Shown: positions 14,425 through 22,773, counted from the stretch's first letter. The stretch: 27,295 nt of DNA from UBA1563 sp041667115 (GCA_041667115.1 JBAYFO010000049.1:1-27295); one strand, 5' to 3'. Translations and numbers: made by a program. Notes: a model not told the origin generated them from the letters alone.

Positions 14425-16056
14425 CTATAAATTTATAGCAGAAGCATGATAAATATCAAGATGCGTTTTCTTTATATTTTCATCGTTCAAGTATTCATCA
14501 AATGTCATTCGCTTATCAATTAATCCTGAAGGAACTATCTCGATGATCCGGTTAGCAATCGTATGGATAAACTGGTGATCGTGCGAGCTAAATAATACCG
14601 TTCCTTTAAAATCGATTAAGCCATTATTCAATGCAGAAATGGCTTCCAGGTCAAGATGGTTTGTGGGTTCATCAAAAACAAGAAAGTTTGCGCCGGAAAG
14701 CATCATCTTCGCAAGTAAACAACGGACGCGTTCTCCACCGGAAAGTACTTTAGCTTTTTTCAGCGATTCTTCACCACTGAAAAGCATTCTTCCAAGAAAT
14801 CCTCTGATATAGGTTTCATCTTTTTCTTTTGAATATTGACGGAGCCATTCAATTAAGTTCAAATCAATATTAAAGTAATTTGCGTTATCTCTAGGGAAGT
14901 AAGCAATTTTAATTGTAGGTCCCCATTCAAAAGTTCCTCCACTTGGGATTTCTTTTTCAGATAAAATATTGAAGAGTGTAGTTTTAACCAGATCGTTGGG
15001 ACCGACAAAAGCAATTTTATCCCCCTTTTCAACTTTGAACGTTAGATTATTAAGAAGTGTTTCTTCGTCTGATTTTTTTGTAAGATTTATAATTTCGAGG
15101 ACATTATTTCCTGCATCACGTTCCGGTTTAAAAGCGATATAAGGCATCTTGCGGGATGAAGGTTTGATATCTTCTAAAGTTAAGTTCTCAAGTTGTTTTT
15201 TTCTTGAAGTTGCCTGTTTTGATTTTGAGGCGTTTGCACTAAAGCGTGAAATGAATTCCTGAAGTTCGGCCATTTTGGCTTCAATTTTTTTATTTGCATC
15301 CTTCGCCTGTTTTGCCGCTAATTGACTGCTCTCCAGCCAGAAATCGTAATTACCGGTATACATTTGTATTTTCCCATAATCAATATCGGCAATATGGGTA
15401 CAAACTTGATTAAGAAAGTGTCTATCGTGAGAAATAACAATTACCGTATTTTTAAATTTTTCGAGAAAATCTTCAAGCCATCCGATTGAAATAATATCAA
15501 GATGGTTCGTGGGTTCATCGAGAAGTAAAATATCTGGATTACCAAATAACGCCTGTGCCAAAAGGACTTTTACTTTTTCGTTTCCAGATAAGTCTTTCAT
15601 CAACTTGGTATGAAGCTCATCGGCAACTCCCAACCCACTTAATAGTTCAGCAGCCTCAGACTCTGCCTCCCATCCGGATAACTCGGCAAATTCTCCTTCA
15701 AGCTCAGCAATTCTTATTCCGTCTTCATCACTAAATTCATGTTTAGCATATAAAATATCTCTTTCTTCCATTATGGTAAAAAGTCTTTTGTGTCCAACCA
15801 TTACAGCCTTCAGCACTTGATAATCATCAAATTCAAATTGATTTTGATTTAATGTTGTTAACCTGTTCCCCGGTGTAATGATAACATCGCCGGAGCTTTG
15901 TTCAATTTCCCCGGAAAGGATTTTAATAAAAGTTGATTTCCCCGAACCATTAGCTCCGATAATGCCGTAGCAATTTCCAGGAGTAAATTTCAAATTTACT
16001 TCTTCAAACAAGATTCGTTTACCAAAACTTAAAGAAAGATTACTTGTACTTATCAT
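14425..16056 (-). CDS. ykpA: ABC-F family ATPase, YkpA/YbiT subgroup
   Basis: A 543-residue soluble protein with two ABC ATPase domains and no membrane segments. ABC-F proteins act on the ribosome E site as translation or rescue factors. Domain 1 has Walker A 'GANGSGKST', signature 'LSGNEKVKVLLAQAL' and Walker B 'ILLLDEPTNHLD'. The linker carries the 'SANASKSKQATSRKKQLENL' motif characteristic of this subgroup. Domain 2 has signature 'LSGGERVRCLLAKM' and 'FLVFDEPTNHLDL', but its Walker A reads 'GPNDLVKTTL', lacking the usual Gly before the Lys. B. subtilis YkpA also has an altered second P-loop, so this is a family trait rather than a defect. Overall similarity to YkpA is clear along the full length. 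Its 254-bp upstream region holds a palindrome (16103-16117). It appears monocistronic. Confidence 0.93.
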   Translation of the reverse strand: MISTSNLSLSFGKRILFEEVNLKFTPGNCYGIIGANGSGKSTFIKILSGEIEQSSGDVIITPGNRLTTLNQNQFEFDDYQVLKAVMVGHKRLFTIMEERDILYAKHEFSDEDGIRIAELEGEFAELSGWEAESEAAELLSGLGVADELHTKLMKDLSGNEKVKVLLAQALFGNPDILLLDEPTNHLDIISIGWLEDFLEKFKNTVIVISHDRHFLNQVCTHIADIDYGKIQMYTGNYDFWLESSQLAAKQAKDANKKIEAKMAELQEFISRFSANASKSKQATSRKKQLENLTLEDIKPSSRKMPYIAFKPERDAGNNVLEIINLTKKSDEETLLNNLTFKVEKGDKIAFVGPNDLVKTTLFNILSEKEIPSGGTFEWGPTIKIAYFPRDNANYFNIDLNLIEWLRQYSKEKDETYIRGFLGRMLFSGEESLKKAKVLSGGERVRCLLAKMMLSGANFLVFDEPTNHLDLEAISALNNGLIDFKGTVLFSSHDHQFIHTIANRIIEIVPSGLIDKRMTFDEYLNDENIKKTHLDIYHASAINL

Positions 16057-16102
16057 TGATTACTTATTCCATAGTTACTTTGTGTGGAGTTTAAATTGAA
16101 AC

Positions 16103-16117
16103 GGAACGATCCGTTCC
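16103..16117. promoter_or_regulatory. Palindrome upstream of the YkpA-like ABC-F gene
   Basis: GGAACG-ATC-CGTTCC is a perfect 6-bp inverted repeat with a 3-bp centre, 47-61 bp upstream of the ATG on the minus strand. It could be a repressor operator or a leader hairpin; no binding factor can be named. The rest of 16057-16310 holds only the hairpin at 16187-16216. Confidence 0.4.
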
Positions 16118-16186
16118 ATGCGGTTTTATTTTGTTTGTTCTTTAAGACCTGAAGAGCCCCTCTGGAAATGCAACTTAGGGAAACTT

Positions 16187-16216
16187 AAAAATACCTGTTT
16201 GAAACAGAGTATTTTT
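16187..16216. terminator. Terminator-like hairpin downstream of the PepSY-TM gene
   Basis: AAAAATACCTGTT (16187-16199) pairs with AACAG and GTATTTTT around a TGA loop, with one bulged A at 16208. A/T tracts lie on both sides, so it can act in either direction. It lies ~95 bp beyond the stop of the minus-strand gene at 16311. Confidence 0.6.
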
Positions 16217-16310
16217 TCCGGTTAGTAAAATTGAACTCAAAAAAAACTTTTTTTAACGGCACAAATATACCTAAATCCGGTAAATATCTTGTTAAGCTTA
16301 GATTTAGCTA

Positions 16311-16880
16311 TTAAAAAATCTTATAATAATAAATTAGCAGAAAGATGGCCGGAATGACAATGCCGATTGCTGTAAGCCATGCACCTCTACCTTTTATTCC
16401 ATTTTTCCCTTTGATCATAAACAAACCGGAAATGGCAAGAAATGCAAGCGCTATGGCAAAAAGGTCGGCTACCAACGTCCATATTTTTTTAGGAGCGTTT
16501 AAATGAAGAAAATTTGTCTCTCGAATAACAGCCCGGCTTGTAATTTTTTCTTGCGAGATTTCTCCTCTTTTTAGATCAACCGTAATGGTATTACCGTTAA
16601 CAAAGATATTAATGTGGCTGGAATCGGGTAAGAAAAAACTTTTTAATTTCCCTTTTTCCCCAATTTTATCAAGTATACCCGGAATTAATTGGTCGGAGGT
16701 AAGCATGCTATCAGGAATTGGATCAACTTTCATTGTTGATTTTTCAATTGCATAATTCGGGTTCCAATCATTAGTATGATTGACTGCAATGCCGGATATA
16801 GCATAAATCACCGTAAGCCCGGTTGCTATATATCCAATATCTCTGTGAAGAATTCTAACCCATTTGCGCCACTCAACCAT
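16311..16880 (-). CDS. PepSY-associated transmembrane protein
   Basis: A 189-residue inner-membrane protein. The N-terminus 'WRKWVRILHRDIGYIATGLT' leads into the first helix (about 15-34) and 'SGIAVNHTNDWNPNY', the typical pattern of PepSY-TM proteins. A soluble PepSY-like region (about 40-130) follows, with 'NTITVDLKRGEI' resembling the strand-turn of PepSY domains and 'FLHLNAPKKIW' before the second helix (about 133-156). A third helix lies at about 167-186. PepSY-TM proteins are often linked to iron uptake or periplasmic reductase functions, but this one is short and its role is unknown. A GAGG site stands directly before the ATG. It lies 148 bp downstream of the DUF4920 gene on the same strand; the spacer is an imperfect nested inverted repeat. 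Confidence 0.85.
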   Translation of the reverse strand: MVEWRKWVRILHRDIGYIATGLTVIYAISGIAVNHTNDWNPNYAIEKSTMKVDPIPDSMLTSDQLIPGILDKIGEKGKLKSFFLPDSSHINIFVNGNTITVDLKRGEISQEKITSRAVIRETNFLHLNAPKKIWTLVADLFAIALAFLAISGLFMIKGKNGIKGRGAWLTAIGIVIPAIFLLIYYYKIF

Positions 16881-16900
16881 TAAATCCTCTAGGATATAAA

Positions 16901-17008
16901 AAAGGTTGCCTGAAAATGTTATTCTGATGAAGAATAGTAAAGACTTAAAAGTCAGTATTTACAAGACAGAATTCAGAATAACCGGGAACTTATTTCTGAC
17001 AACCTTTA
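16901..17008. repeat. Nested inverted repeat filling the DUF4920-PepSY spacer
   Basis: Outer arms AAAGGTTG (16901-16908) and CAACCTTT (17000-17007) are followed inward by partly matching GAAA/TTTC. A second pair is TTATTCTGA (16919-16927) and TCAGAATAA (16973-16981), with GTAAA/TTTAC and GACTT-AA-AAGTC (16942-16953) at the centre. The whole spacer can fold back on itself with unequal internal loops. It may be a MITE-like palindromic element or a structured untranslated RNA or terminator. Confidence 0.6.
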
Positions 17009-17027
17009 TGTGAAATTTATTTTATAA

Positions 17028-17492
17028 TTACTTTATTACTGCCCCAAGACCTTTGATTTGATAAAGTGTAACCGGACCGGTCACTGAAGCCGGATCAAAC
17101 TTCTTTCCGTGTTCTTTCGCTTCATTTTCAGCAGCGGCAAGAGCCTGCTCTTTGGACATTTTAATTTCATAAACCTGCCCTTCAACAACGGCAGATTTTC
17201 CTTTTTCTTCCAACGGGAAAACAATTTCTCCATCTTTTACTTTAACTTTAATTTTTTGAAATGGTTTATCGCTCGCTAGCTCAATCCAGCAACCTCTTTT
17301 TTCGCAAACACCAACAACATTCCCTTCAACCTGAACTTTTTTGCCTATAAAATCTTTAGGATTTGCAAGGATGGTTGAGATCTTTGTTTTTTCTTTTAAA
17401 CTTAACTCTTTCCCATATTTATTACCGCCACCAGCGTAACTTACAGTAAACGATAACAAGAATACAAAAACGATTAAAAGTGACTTTTTCAT
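17028..17492 (-). CDS. DUF4920 family secreted protein
   Basis: A 154-residue protein matching the DUF4920 pattern. A signal peptide (residues 1-20, ending 'VSYA') is followed by a linker and then a small beta domain: 'ILANPKDFIGKKVQVEGNVV', 'GVCEKRGCWIELA' with Cys63 and Cys68, 'IKVKVKDGEIVFPLEEKGK' and 'SAVVEGQVYEIKMSKEQA'. The conserved end is 'FDPASVTGPVTLYQIKGLGAVI'. The fold is probably OB-like. The conserved CxxxxCW may bind metal or form a redox disulfide, which is inference; the family function is not established. It is predicted to be periplasmic. It has a good AGAAGGA ribosome site and is followed on the same strand by the PepSY-TM protein, suggesting a joint membrane/periplasmic role. 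Confidence 0.9.
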   Translation of the reverse strand: MKKSLLIVFVFLLSFTVSYAGGGNKYGKELSLKEKTKISTILANPKDFIGKKVQVEGNVVGVCEKRGCWIELASDKPFQKIKVKVKDGEIVFPLEEKGKSAVVEGQVYEIKMSKEQALAAAENEAKEHGKKFDPASVTGPVTLYQIKGLGAVIK

Positions 17493-17741
17493 AGTTTCCT
17501 TCTATTGGTTAATTATTGAGAATAATTTGTAACTTCTAATATATTACACTTTTAAAATAAAGAAGTACCATGAAAAATCCACTTTTGGAGATGAATTTTG
17601 AACAGATTTGCTTTTTAATAGAATGTCGGTCACTTATCAAATAAGAATGCGAAATATTCGTTCATTCAACCACATAAAATTTTCTTAGAACAAACGATTT
17701 CGTTATACTTGCGTCTCAATTACCAGAAAACTAAAAGCTTA

Positions 17742-19622
17742 ATGAAAAATAATGTAACACCGGTTATCCTAACCGCAATGGAACTTGAAGTTCGCTTTGG
17801 TGAACAAGTAATTCTCGATAAAGCCTCCCTCACCATTCACGAAGGAGACCGGATAGGTCTTGTCGGCAGAAATGGAGCCGGAAAATCAACATTCTTAAAA
17901 GTGATCTCCGGTCACTTAACTCCCGATTCCGGTGACGTTGCAAAGAAAAAAAATCTTGTTGTCGGAATGCTCTCTCAGGAATTCACTCTTGACGAGACTA
18001 AAAACGTTCACGAAAATATCCTGAGCGGGGCTAGCAAAATTGTTGCTTTGCTGAAAGAATATGAGGAACTCCCCCACGATTCAACGCGAAGACATCTCCT
18101 TGAAGAAAAAATTTTACAAGTTGATGGATGGGATCTAGAAAGAAAAATTGATTTGCTCATAACCTCTCTAAACGCTCCTGAAGCACAAAGAGAAGTCGCA
18201 ACACTTTCCGGTGGCGAAAAACGGCGCGTCGCTTTGTGCCGTGCATTGATCTCTCAGCCCGATCTTCTTATTCTTGATGAACCTACCAACCATCTGGATA
18301 CCGATTCAATTGAATGGATTGAAAATTTTTTAGCGGAATATAAAGGCACTTGCATTTTTGTTACTCACGACCGTTATTTCTTAGACAGAATTGCAAATAG
18401 AATTGTAGAATTGTCATCGGGAACATTCTTCTCTCATCAAGGGAATTATACAGATTACTTGATAAACAAGGCTGAGCGGCAAGCTGTAAAGGAAGTTGAA
18501 GAAGGTAAGCGGCAAAATTTCCTGCGCCGTGAACTCGACTGGGTTTTGCGCGGACCAAAAGCGAGAAGAACAAAAGCTAAAAGTCGCCTTGACAATTATT
18601 ACGAAGTTGCCGCACAACAAAACACTGAAGTTGAGTTAGATGTTGAGATGATTATTCCTCCGGCAGAAAAATTGGGGAAAAAAGTTCTTGAACTAAAAGA
18701 CGTAAGCATTAAACTTGGTGATAAACTTCTCTTCGAACATTTAAACTTGGATTTTTTGCCGGGAAGAAAATTAGGAATAATCGGCAAGAACGGGGCGGGT
18801 AAAACTACTCTGCTCAAAATTATTCTGGGAGAACTTTATCCGACTAAAGGGAAATTAGAACTTGGCGAAAAAACCGATTTTAATTATATCGACCAGGCAA
18901 GACTTCTCTTAAATGATGAAGAAACTGTTGTTGAATCAATCGGCGAAGGAAGTGAAACCATTAAATTCGGTAAATATCAAATGGGAGTGTGGACTTACCT
19001 ACGGCGATTCCTCTTTACCGATGACCGGATCAATACAAAAGTTGGAAGACTTTCCGGCGGAGAGAGAAGCAGATTAACCCTGGCAAAAATTATTAAGAAC
19101 GGCGGGAATTTTCTTCTGCTTGATGAACCGACAAACGATCTTGATCTCCCGACTCTGAGAGTTTTGGAAGAGGCTCTGATTGCGTTTGAAGGGTGTGTTA
19201 TTATTGTTAGTCACGATAGATATTTTCTTAACCGCGTTTGCAACGGTATTCTTGCCTTCGAAGAGAATGAAAACATCCATTTTAGCGAAGGCAATTATGA
19301 TTACTATCTTGAAAAAAGAAAAGCCAGAATTAAAGCCGGTACTACTACCCATCAAAAAGAAAAAGTTGAAGAGAAAAAACCGAAACCAACAGTGAAAAAA
19401 CTTACGTGGAAAGAAGCTAAAGAACTCGAAACGATTGAAGCAACTATTCTTACCGCGGAAGAGGAAGTAGCTAAAATAGAAAGTATCTTTTCATCCCCCG
19501 ATTTTTATGAAAAATATGCAATGCAGACTAACGAATTGAACCGTCAACTTGAGCAGGCAAAACAATCCGTTAAACTTCTCTTTGACCGGTGGGAAGAACT
19601 TGAAAAATTAAAAAATAGTTGA
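17742..19622 (+). CDS. uup: ABC-F family ATPase, Uup type
   Basis: A 626-residue soluble protein with two ABC domains. Domain 1 has 'GLVGRNGAGKSTFLKVI', signature 'LSGGEKRRVALCRAL' and Walker B 'LILDEPTNHLDTDSIEW'. Domain 2 has 'IIGKNGAGKTTLLKII', signature 'LSGGERSRLTLAKI' and 'FLLLDEPTNDLDLPTLRVL'. The interdomain linker has the basic 'LDWVLRGPKARRTKAKSRLD' motif typical of Uup. The C-terminal ~90 residues ('KLTWKEAKELETIEATILTA' to 'LFDRWEELEKLK') form the coiled-coil extension known in Uup, which binds nucleic acid in E. coli. Uup-like proteins are linked to ribosome function and transposon precise excision. I choose ATG 17742; an in-frame TTG at 17709 overlaps a possible -7 element (TATACTTG, 17704-17711), making it an unlikely start. 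The gene converges on the endonuclease gene. Confidence 0.93.
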   Translation: MKNNVTPVILTAMELEVRFGEQVILDKASLTIHEGDRIGLVGRNGAGKSTFLKVISGHLTPDSGDVAKKKNLVVGMLSQEFTLDETKNVHENILSGASKIVALLKEYEELPHDSTRRHLLEEKILQVDGWDLERKIDLLITSLNAPEAQREVATLSGGEKRRVALCRALISQPDLLILDEPTNHLDTDSIEWIENFLAEYKGTCIFVTHDRYFLDRIANRIVELSSGTFFSHQGNYTDYLINKAERQAVKEVEEGKRQNFLRRELDWVLRGPKARRTKAKSRLDNYYEVAAQQNTEVELDVEMIIPPAEKLGKKVLELKDVSIKLGDKLLFEHLNLDFLPGRKLGIIGKNGAGKTTLLKIILGELYPTKGKLELGEKTDFNYIDQARLLLNDEETVVESIGEGSETIKFGKYQMGVWTYLRRFLFTDDRINTKVGRLSGGERSRLTLAKIIKNGGNFLLLDEPTNDLDLPTLRVLEEALIAFEGCVIIVSHDRYFLNRVCNGILAFEENENIHFSEGNYDYYLEKRKARIKAGTTTHQKEKVEEKKPKPTVKKLTWKEAKELETIEATILTAEEEVAKIESIFSSPDFYEKYAMQTNELNRQLEQAKQSVKLLFDRWEELEKLKNS

Positions 19623-19640
19623 AGTGATTAAGTACGAAGA

Positions 19641-19667
19641 GTTGTCTCAAAAACAAAGTGAGACAAC
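19641..19667. terminator. Hairpin between convergent uup and endonuclease genes
   Basis: GTTGTCTCA (19641-19649) pairs perfectly with TGAGACAAC (19659-19667) around a 9-nt A-rich loop. It sits 18 nt after the uup stop and 11 nt beyond the stop of the minus-strand gene. There is no strong T run, but the position suits a shared terminator. Confidence 0.55.
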
Positions 19668-19678
19668 CGCACTCTAAA

Positions 19679-22420
19679 CTATTTTAAAATTACCATCTTC
19701 TTAGTTTGTACAAACGCTCCTGCCTGAAGTTGATAAAAATAGATCCCGCTAGACAATTCATAATTCCTAATTCCTAATTCGTAATTATACACGCCGGGTT
19801 CTTGTTTCTCATTCACAAGCAACGCAACTTCTTTCCCCAATACATCATATACTTTTAGACTTACATTCTGCTGCCTGCCTACTGCATACTGAATTCTGGT
19901 TACCGGATTAAAAGGATTAGGATAATTCTGCTCTAAAGCAAAGTCGAGCGGAGTCGAGACTTCGACTTCTACTTCCTTACTGTAGGCAAATTTTCCATCG
20001 TTATCAATTTGTTTTAAACGATAAAGGTACCTTCCTACGGTTGAAGAATTATCAGTGAATCTATACTCTTTAGGTGAATTGCTGTTCCCTGCACCATTTA
20101 CAAATCCAACCTTCTCCCAATTACGATCTTGCAATTTTGTAATCTTGTAATTTTGTAATCTTTCAACTTCAAACCCGTAATTATTTACCTCGGTCGCTGT
20201 TCGCCATGTAAGAGAAACCCTGCCGCTATTGCAATAGGCATTAAAGCTTTCAAGTTCAACCGGCAATGCCCAAACACCGGACGGCATACTTTGCCGAACC
20301 GAATTCGAACCAGTCCAATTAAGCTTATTCCCAACATCTATTTGTAACTGTGTATGGTCACTACTTATGGTTCCGGAAAAAATCGCATTATCTATTTCAT
20401 TTAATGCAACCGCTGAAACTCCATTTGCTAACCCTGCAGGCAGAGCAGAGGAATTGGCCGAAAGCGCTGTCGCTTGCCAGGAGGAACCGGAATCATTCAC
20501 CGCATATATAAAATTTGGAATAGATGATGTCCCGGTATAAGCAAGTATTTGATCACCACTTGCGGAAAGTAAAAATGATCCGCTAGAGACGATCGAACCA
20601 ATGCTTGGAGTTGCAGATGATACATTTACAATTGTTCCGGTTGTAACACCACCAACGGGAGCAGTCCATACCAAAATTCCTTCGCCGGTTTTCAAACTTC
20701 CGGTACTTAACCATCCATTGTCGGTAAAGTTAATTATTATGCCGGCAGGTAAATCAACTAATGGAATAAATGCAAATTCATCGGGGTCATCCATGTTGAA
20801 TCCAATGATTAGAATATCTCCGGCGTTAAGGATGCTTAGTGTAGAATCATTAACTGCCGGCACGGTTCCATCGGTCTTATAGTTGATGGCTGATCCGGTC
20901 CCATAATAAGAGAAGATTTTAAAATAATATCGCGTGTTACCCGTTAAATTAAAAAAAGTATAACTATCTGCTGCAGAGTAGTCAACATTTACTTTACCCA
21001 AGCCATTGGAAAGATCAAGATCATTTACATACGTCACACCGTCCGACGGATTGGCAATTGATGAACTTGTACTTGCAATAATCAAATACCCAGCCGGGAC
21101 TTGAGTCCCAACTGCGGCGTCTGTCCAATTAAGTTGTATCGCACTTGCTGTTGCATTGCTTGTTGAAAAATTGGAAACGTAATTTGTAGGTTCTGTTGCC
21201 AGCGAACCTGATAAAACAGTTGCACTTGTATAAGGAACCGTTCCATCAATTTTGTAGTTGGTTGAAGTGGTTGTTCCGTTATAGGAAAAAACACGGATAT
21301 AATAGGTAGCTCCCGCTGTAAGCCCTGAGAACGAATAGGTGATTGTGCCTGAATTAGTAATGTTAACAACACCGCGAGTGTCGGATAAGTCCGTATCATC
21401 CGCGTATGATGAACCATCTGCGGGAATAAAATAATCGTCATTACCGCTAAATATTTCCAGTAGATAACCGGAAGGAGCCTGGGTGCCCATAACTGCATTA
21501 GTCCATGTAATATCAAATGATGATGTGCTCAAATTTCCGACAGCAAGGTTTGTAACATAATTTGTTGGTTCAACAGAATATGTAGGAGTGAGCTTAGTAA
21601 GATCATTGAAATTAATATAATTAACCCACTCCGGGTGATCAACGAAAGGATTACGGTTGCCTTGAACGGTCTCGATATAATTATTCCTTGCTGTTTCCCA
21701 TGCATCCGGCGGGTCGTCTTTACTCCATTGGAGAAGTAAACTTAAATCTTGAGGAGCTTCATGTAATGAATCAGGAAGTGTTACCGCGTTTAGGTGATTA
21801 AAAGTCCAATCATATCCATTAATACCGTTATATCTAACCGACATATACAATAGTGCTCTAGCGAAATCACCTTTATGTGAATTGCGTGGTTCGAAGACGG
21901 TTTCTCCCGCAGCATTTTGTCCATATTTACAAAGGAGATATGAACTTGTTACAGTAGTTACTATTCCTTCGGGGTGATTGTTCCGTACTCCGTTTGCGTA
22001 TTTCTGATTTGTTGGAAAAAGATGATGTTGGTCGGAATATTCTGCACGGTTTTCGAAGCCTACGGTATCTTTTGTAGGCATCCAACTCTGACACCAACTA
22101 TGTTCTCGGCTGAAACTTGAATCGACATTTACGCCTACCGTGCCATACCATTTGAATGGAGGCGTGTAGACATAATTTAATCCTGAATAAACACATGTCA
22201 CAACCTTACGTGAATAGGTAGTATCGCGTGAAGCAAAATTCGCTACGTTTGTTTCATCAAATTGTTCATAGATAATTCTGGTGTATGGTGACCTAATTGT
22301 AGTTTGTAAATTAGTTATAAACGAAGCACTTGATACATTCACACCGGAATAGTATGTATCAACCGCTGTTTGTGCAGCCAACTGTACCCCCAACAATGCA
22401 ATGATAATAAGTAATCGCAT
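19679..22420 (-). CDS. T9SS-exported endonuclease I with fibronectin III domains
   Basis: A 913-residue secreted nuclease. Residues 1-17 are a signal peptide ending 'AAQ'. Residues ~20-275 are an endonuclease I domain (beta-beta-alpha metal fold, relatives Vvn/EndA): 'SREHSW' at 104-109 (Glu106 and catalytic His107), 'DQHHLFPTN' at 130-138, Asn143 in 'NGVRNN', then 'HKGDFARALLYMSVRY' and 'QGNRNPFVDHPE'. Two similar ~110-residue FnIII domains follow (about 285-400 and 408-525; 'ITWTNAVMGTQAPSGYLLE' and 'LNWTDAAVGTQVPAGYLI'). A beta domain of unclear family ('AGDILIIGFNMDDPDEFAF', about 530-715) and a short linker domain come next. The T9SS sorting domain ('FALEQNYPNPFNP' to 'TKKMVILK') ends the protein. 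It probably degrades extracellular DNA for nutrients or biofilm turnover. The C-terminal region contains unusual short repeat tracts (19756-20165). Confidence 0.92.
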   Translation of the reverse strand: MRLLIIIALLGVQLAAQTAVDTYYSGVNVSSASFITNLQTTIRSPYTRIIYEQFDETNVANFASRDTTYSRKVVTCVYSGLNYVYTPPFKWYGTVGVNVDSSFSREHSWCQSWMPTKDTVGFENRAEYSDQHHLFPTNQKYANGVRNNHPEGIVTTVTSSYLLCKYGQNAAGETVFEPRNSHKGDFARALLYMSVRYNGINGYDWTFNHLNAVTLPDSLHEAPQDLSLLLQWSKDDPPDAWETARNNYIETVQGNRNPFVDHPEWVNYINFNDLTKLTPTYSVEPTNYVTNLAVGNLSTSSFDITWTNAVMGTQAPSGYLLEIFSGNDDYFIPADGSSYADDTDLSDTRGVVNITNSGTITYSFSGLTAGATYYIRVFSYNGTTTSTNYKIDGTVPYTSATVLSGSLATEPTNYVSNFSTSNATASAIQLNWTDAAVGTQVPAGYLIIASTSSSIANPSDGVTYVNDLDLSNGLGKVNVDYSAADSYTFFNLTGNTRYYFKIFSYYGTGSAINYKTDGTVPAVNDSTLSILNAGDILIIGFNMDDPDEFAFIPLVDLPAGIIINFTDNGWLSTGSLKTGEGILVWTAPVGGVTTGTIVNVSSATPSIGSIVSSGSFLLSASGDQILAYTGTSSIPNFIYAVNDSGSSWQATALSANSSALPAGLANGVSAVALNEIDNAIFSGTISSDHTQLQIDVGNKLNWTGSNSVRQSMPSGVWALPVELESFNAYCNSGRVSLTWRTATEVNNYGFEVERLQNYKITKLQDRNWEKVGFVNGAGNSNSPKEYRFTDNSSTVGRYLYRLKQIDNDGKFAYSKEVEVEVSTPLDFALEQNYPNPFNPVTRIQYAVGRQQNVSLKVYDVLGKEVALLVNEKQEPGVYNYELGIRNYELSSGIYFYQLQAGAFVQTKKMVILK
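19756..19790 (-). repeat. 7-bp tandem array inside the T9SS domain coding sequence
   Basis: Plus-strand units ATTCATA, ATTCCTA, ATTCCTA, ATTCGTA and ATTATAC lie head to tail. Read on the coding strand they give the in-frame peptide 'YNYELGIRNYELSS', inserted in a loop of the sorting domain between 'EPGV' and 'GIYFYQL'. Confidence 0.85.
19870..19891 (-). repeat. Short GC-richer micro-repeat inside the T9SS domain coding sequence
   Basis: Near-repeats of CTGCCTA/CTGCATA lie next to CTGCTGC. They encode 'QYAVGRQQ' just before 'VSLKVYDVLGKEV', at a loop of the sorting domain. The array is short and imperfect. Confidence 0.5.
19942..19968 (-). repeat. GTCGAG/CTCGAC-type repeat inside coding sequence
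   Basis: GTCGAGCGGAGTCGAGACT (from 19943) contains GTCGAG twice and is followed by TCGACTT. It encodes 'VEVSTPLDF', the linker directly before the sorting domain. Its different base composition from the flanks suggests an inserted repeat. Confidence 0.5.
20126..20165 (-). repeat. 8-bp tandem array inside the endonuclease coding sequence
   Basis: Plus-strand units ATCTTGCA, ATTTTGTA, ATCTTGTA, ATTTTGTA and ATCTTTCA run without gaps. On the coding strand they give 'RLQNYKITKLQD', a polar in-frame loop in the linker domain ahead of the sorting domain. Confidence 0.85.
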
Positions 22421-22630
22421 GAAGGATGAACTTTCTCTCTATCTGTGTTATTTTCTTAGCGGACTAAGATGAGATTAGCAGATTTGTTTTTAATGGAATG
22501 AACTTTTGTGTAAATAACAGCGAATTGTACTTTCGCTAATTATTACTATCGTAAATATTGGAGATAATTTTAGTTTTTGCAAGGGGTTATAAGAAATAAT
22601 TTGGTTTGTATCATAACATGATTTGAACGA

Positions 22631-22666
22631 CCTCTCCCCCGTCTCACTCTCTTTTGTAAGGAGAGG
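22631..22666. repeat. CCTCTCC/GGAGAGG inverted repeat
   Basis: CCTCTCC (22631-22637) and GGAGAGG (22660-22666) form a 7-bp stem around a 22-nt loop. The C-rich sequence and the GGGATGAGA after it resemble the dispersed CTCTCC...GGAGAGGG hairpins seen in many bacterial intergenic regions. Confidence 0.5.
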
Positions 22667-22773
22667 GATGAGATAATTAATTAAAACATTTTACACTCCC
22701 TTTTTAATCAGTACAAATCCGTTCAACTTGCGTTCATTATCGTCTCATTGCTTTAAAATTGACTCTTTTCCTT

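Noticed and set aside
15001..15060. Loss-of-function mutation in the second P-loop of the YkpA-like protein
   Set aside because: A similar deviation exists in B. subtilis YkpA, so it is a subgroup feature.
14425..19622. Antibiotic-resistance ABC-F proteins
   Set aside because: Both match housekeeping subgroups (YkpA and Uup) over the full length, including subgroup-specific linkers; neither resembles Vga, Msr or OptrA types.
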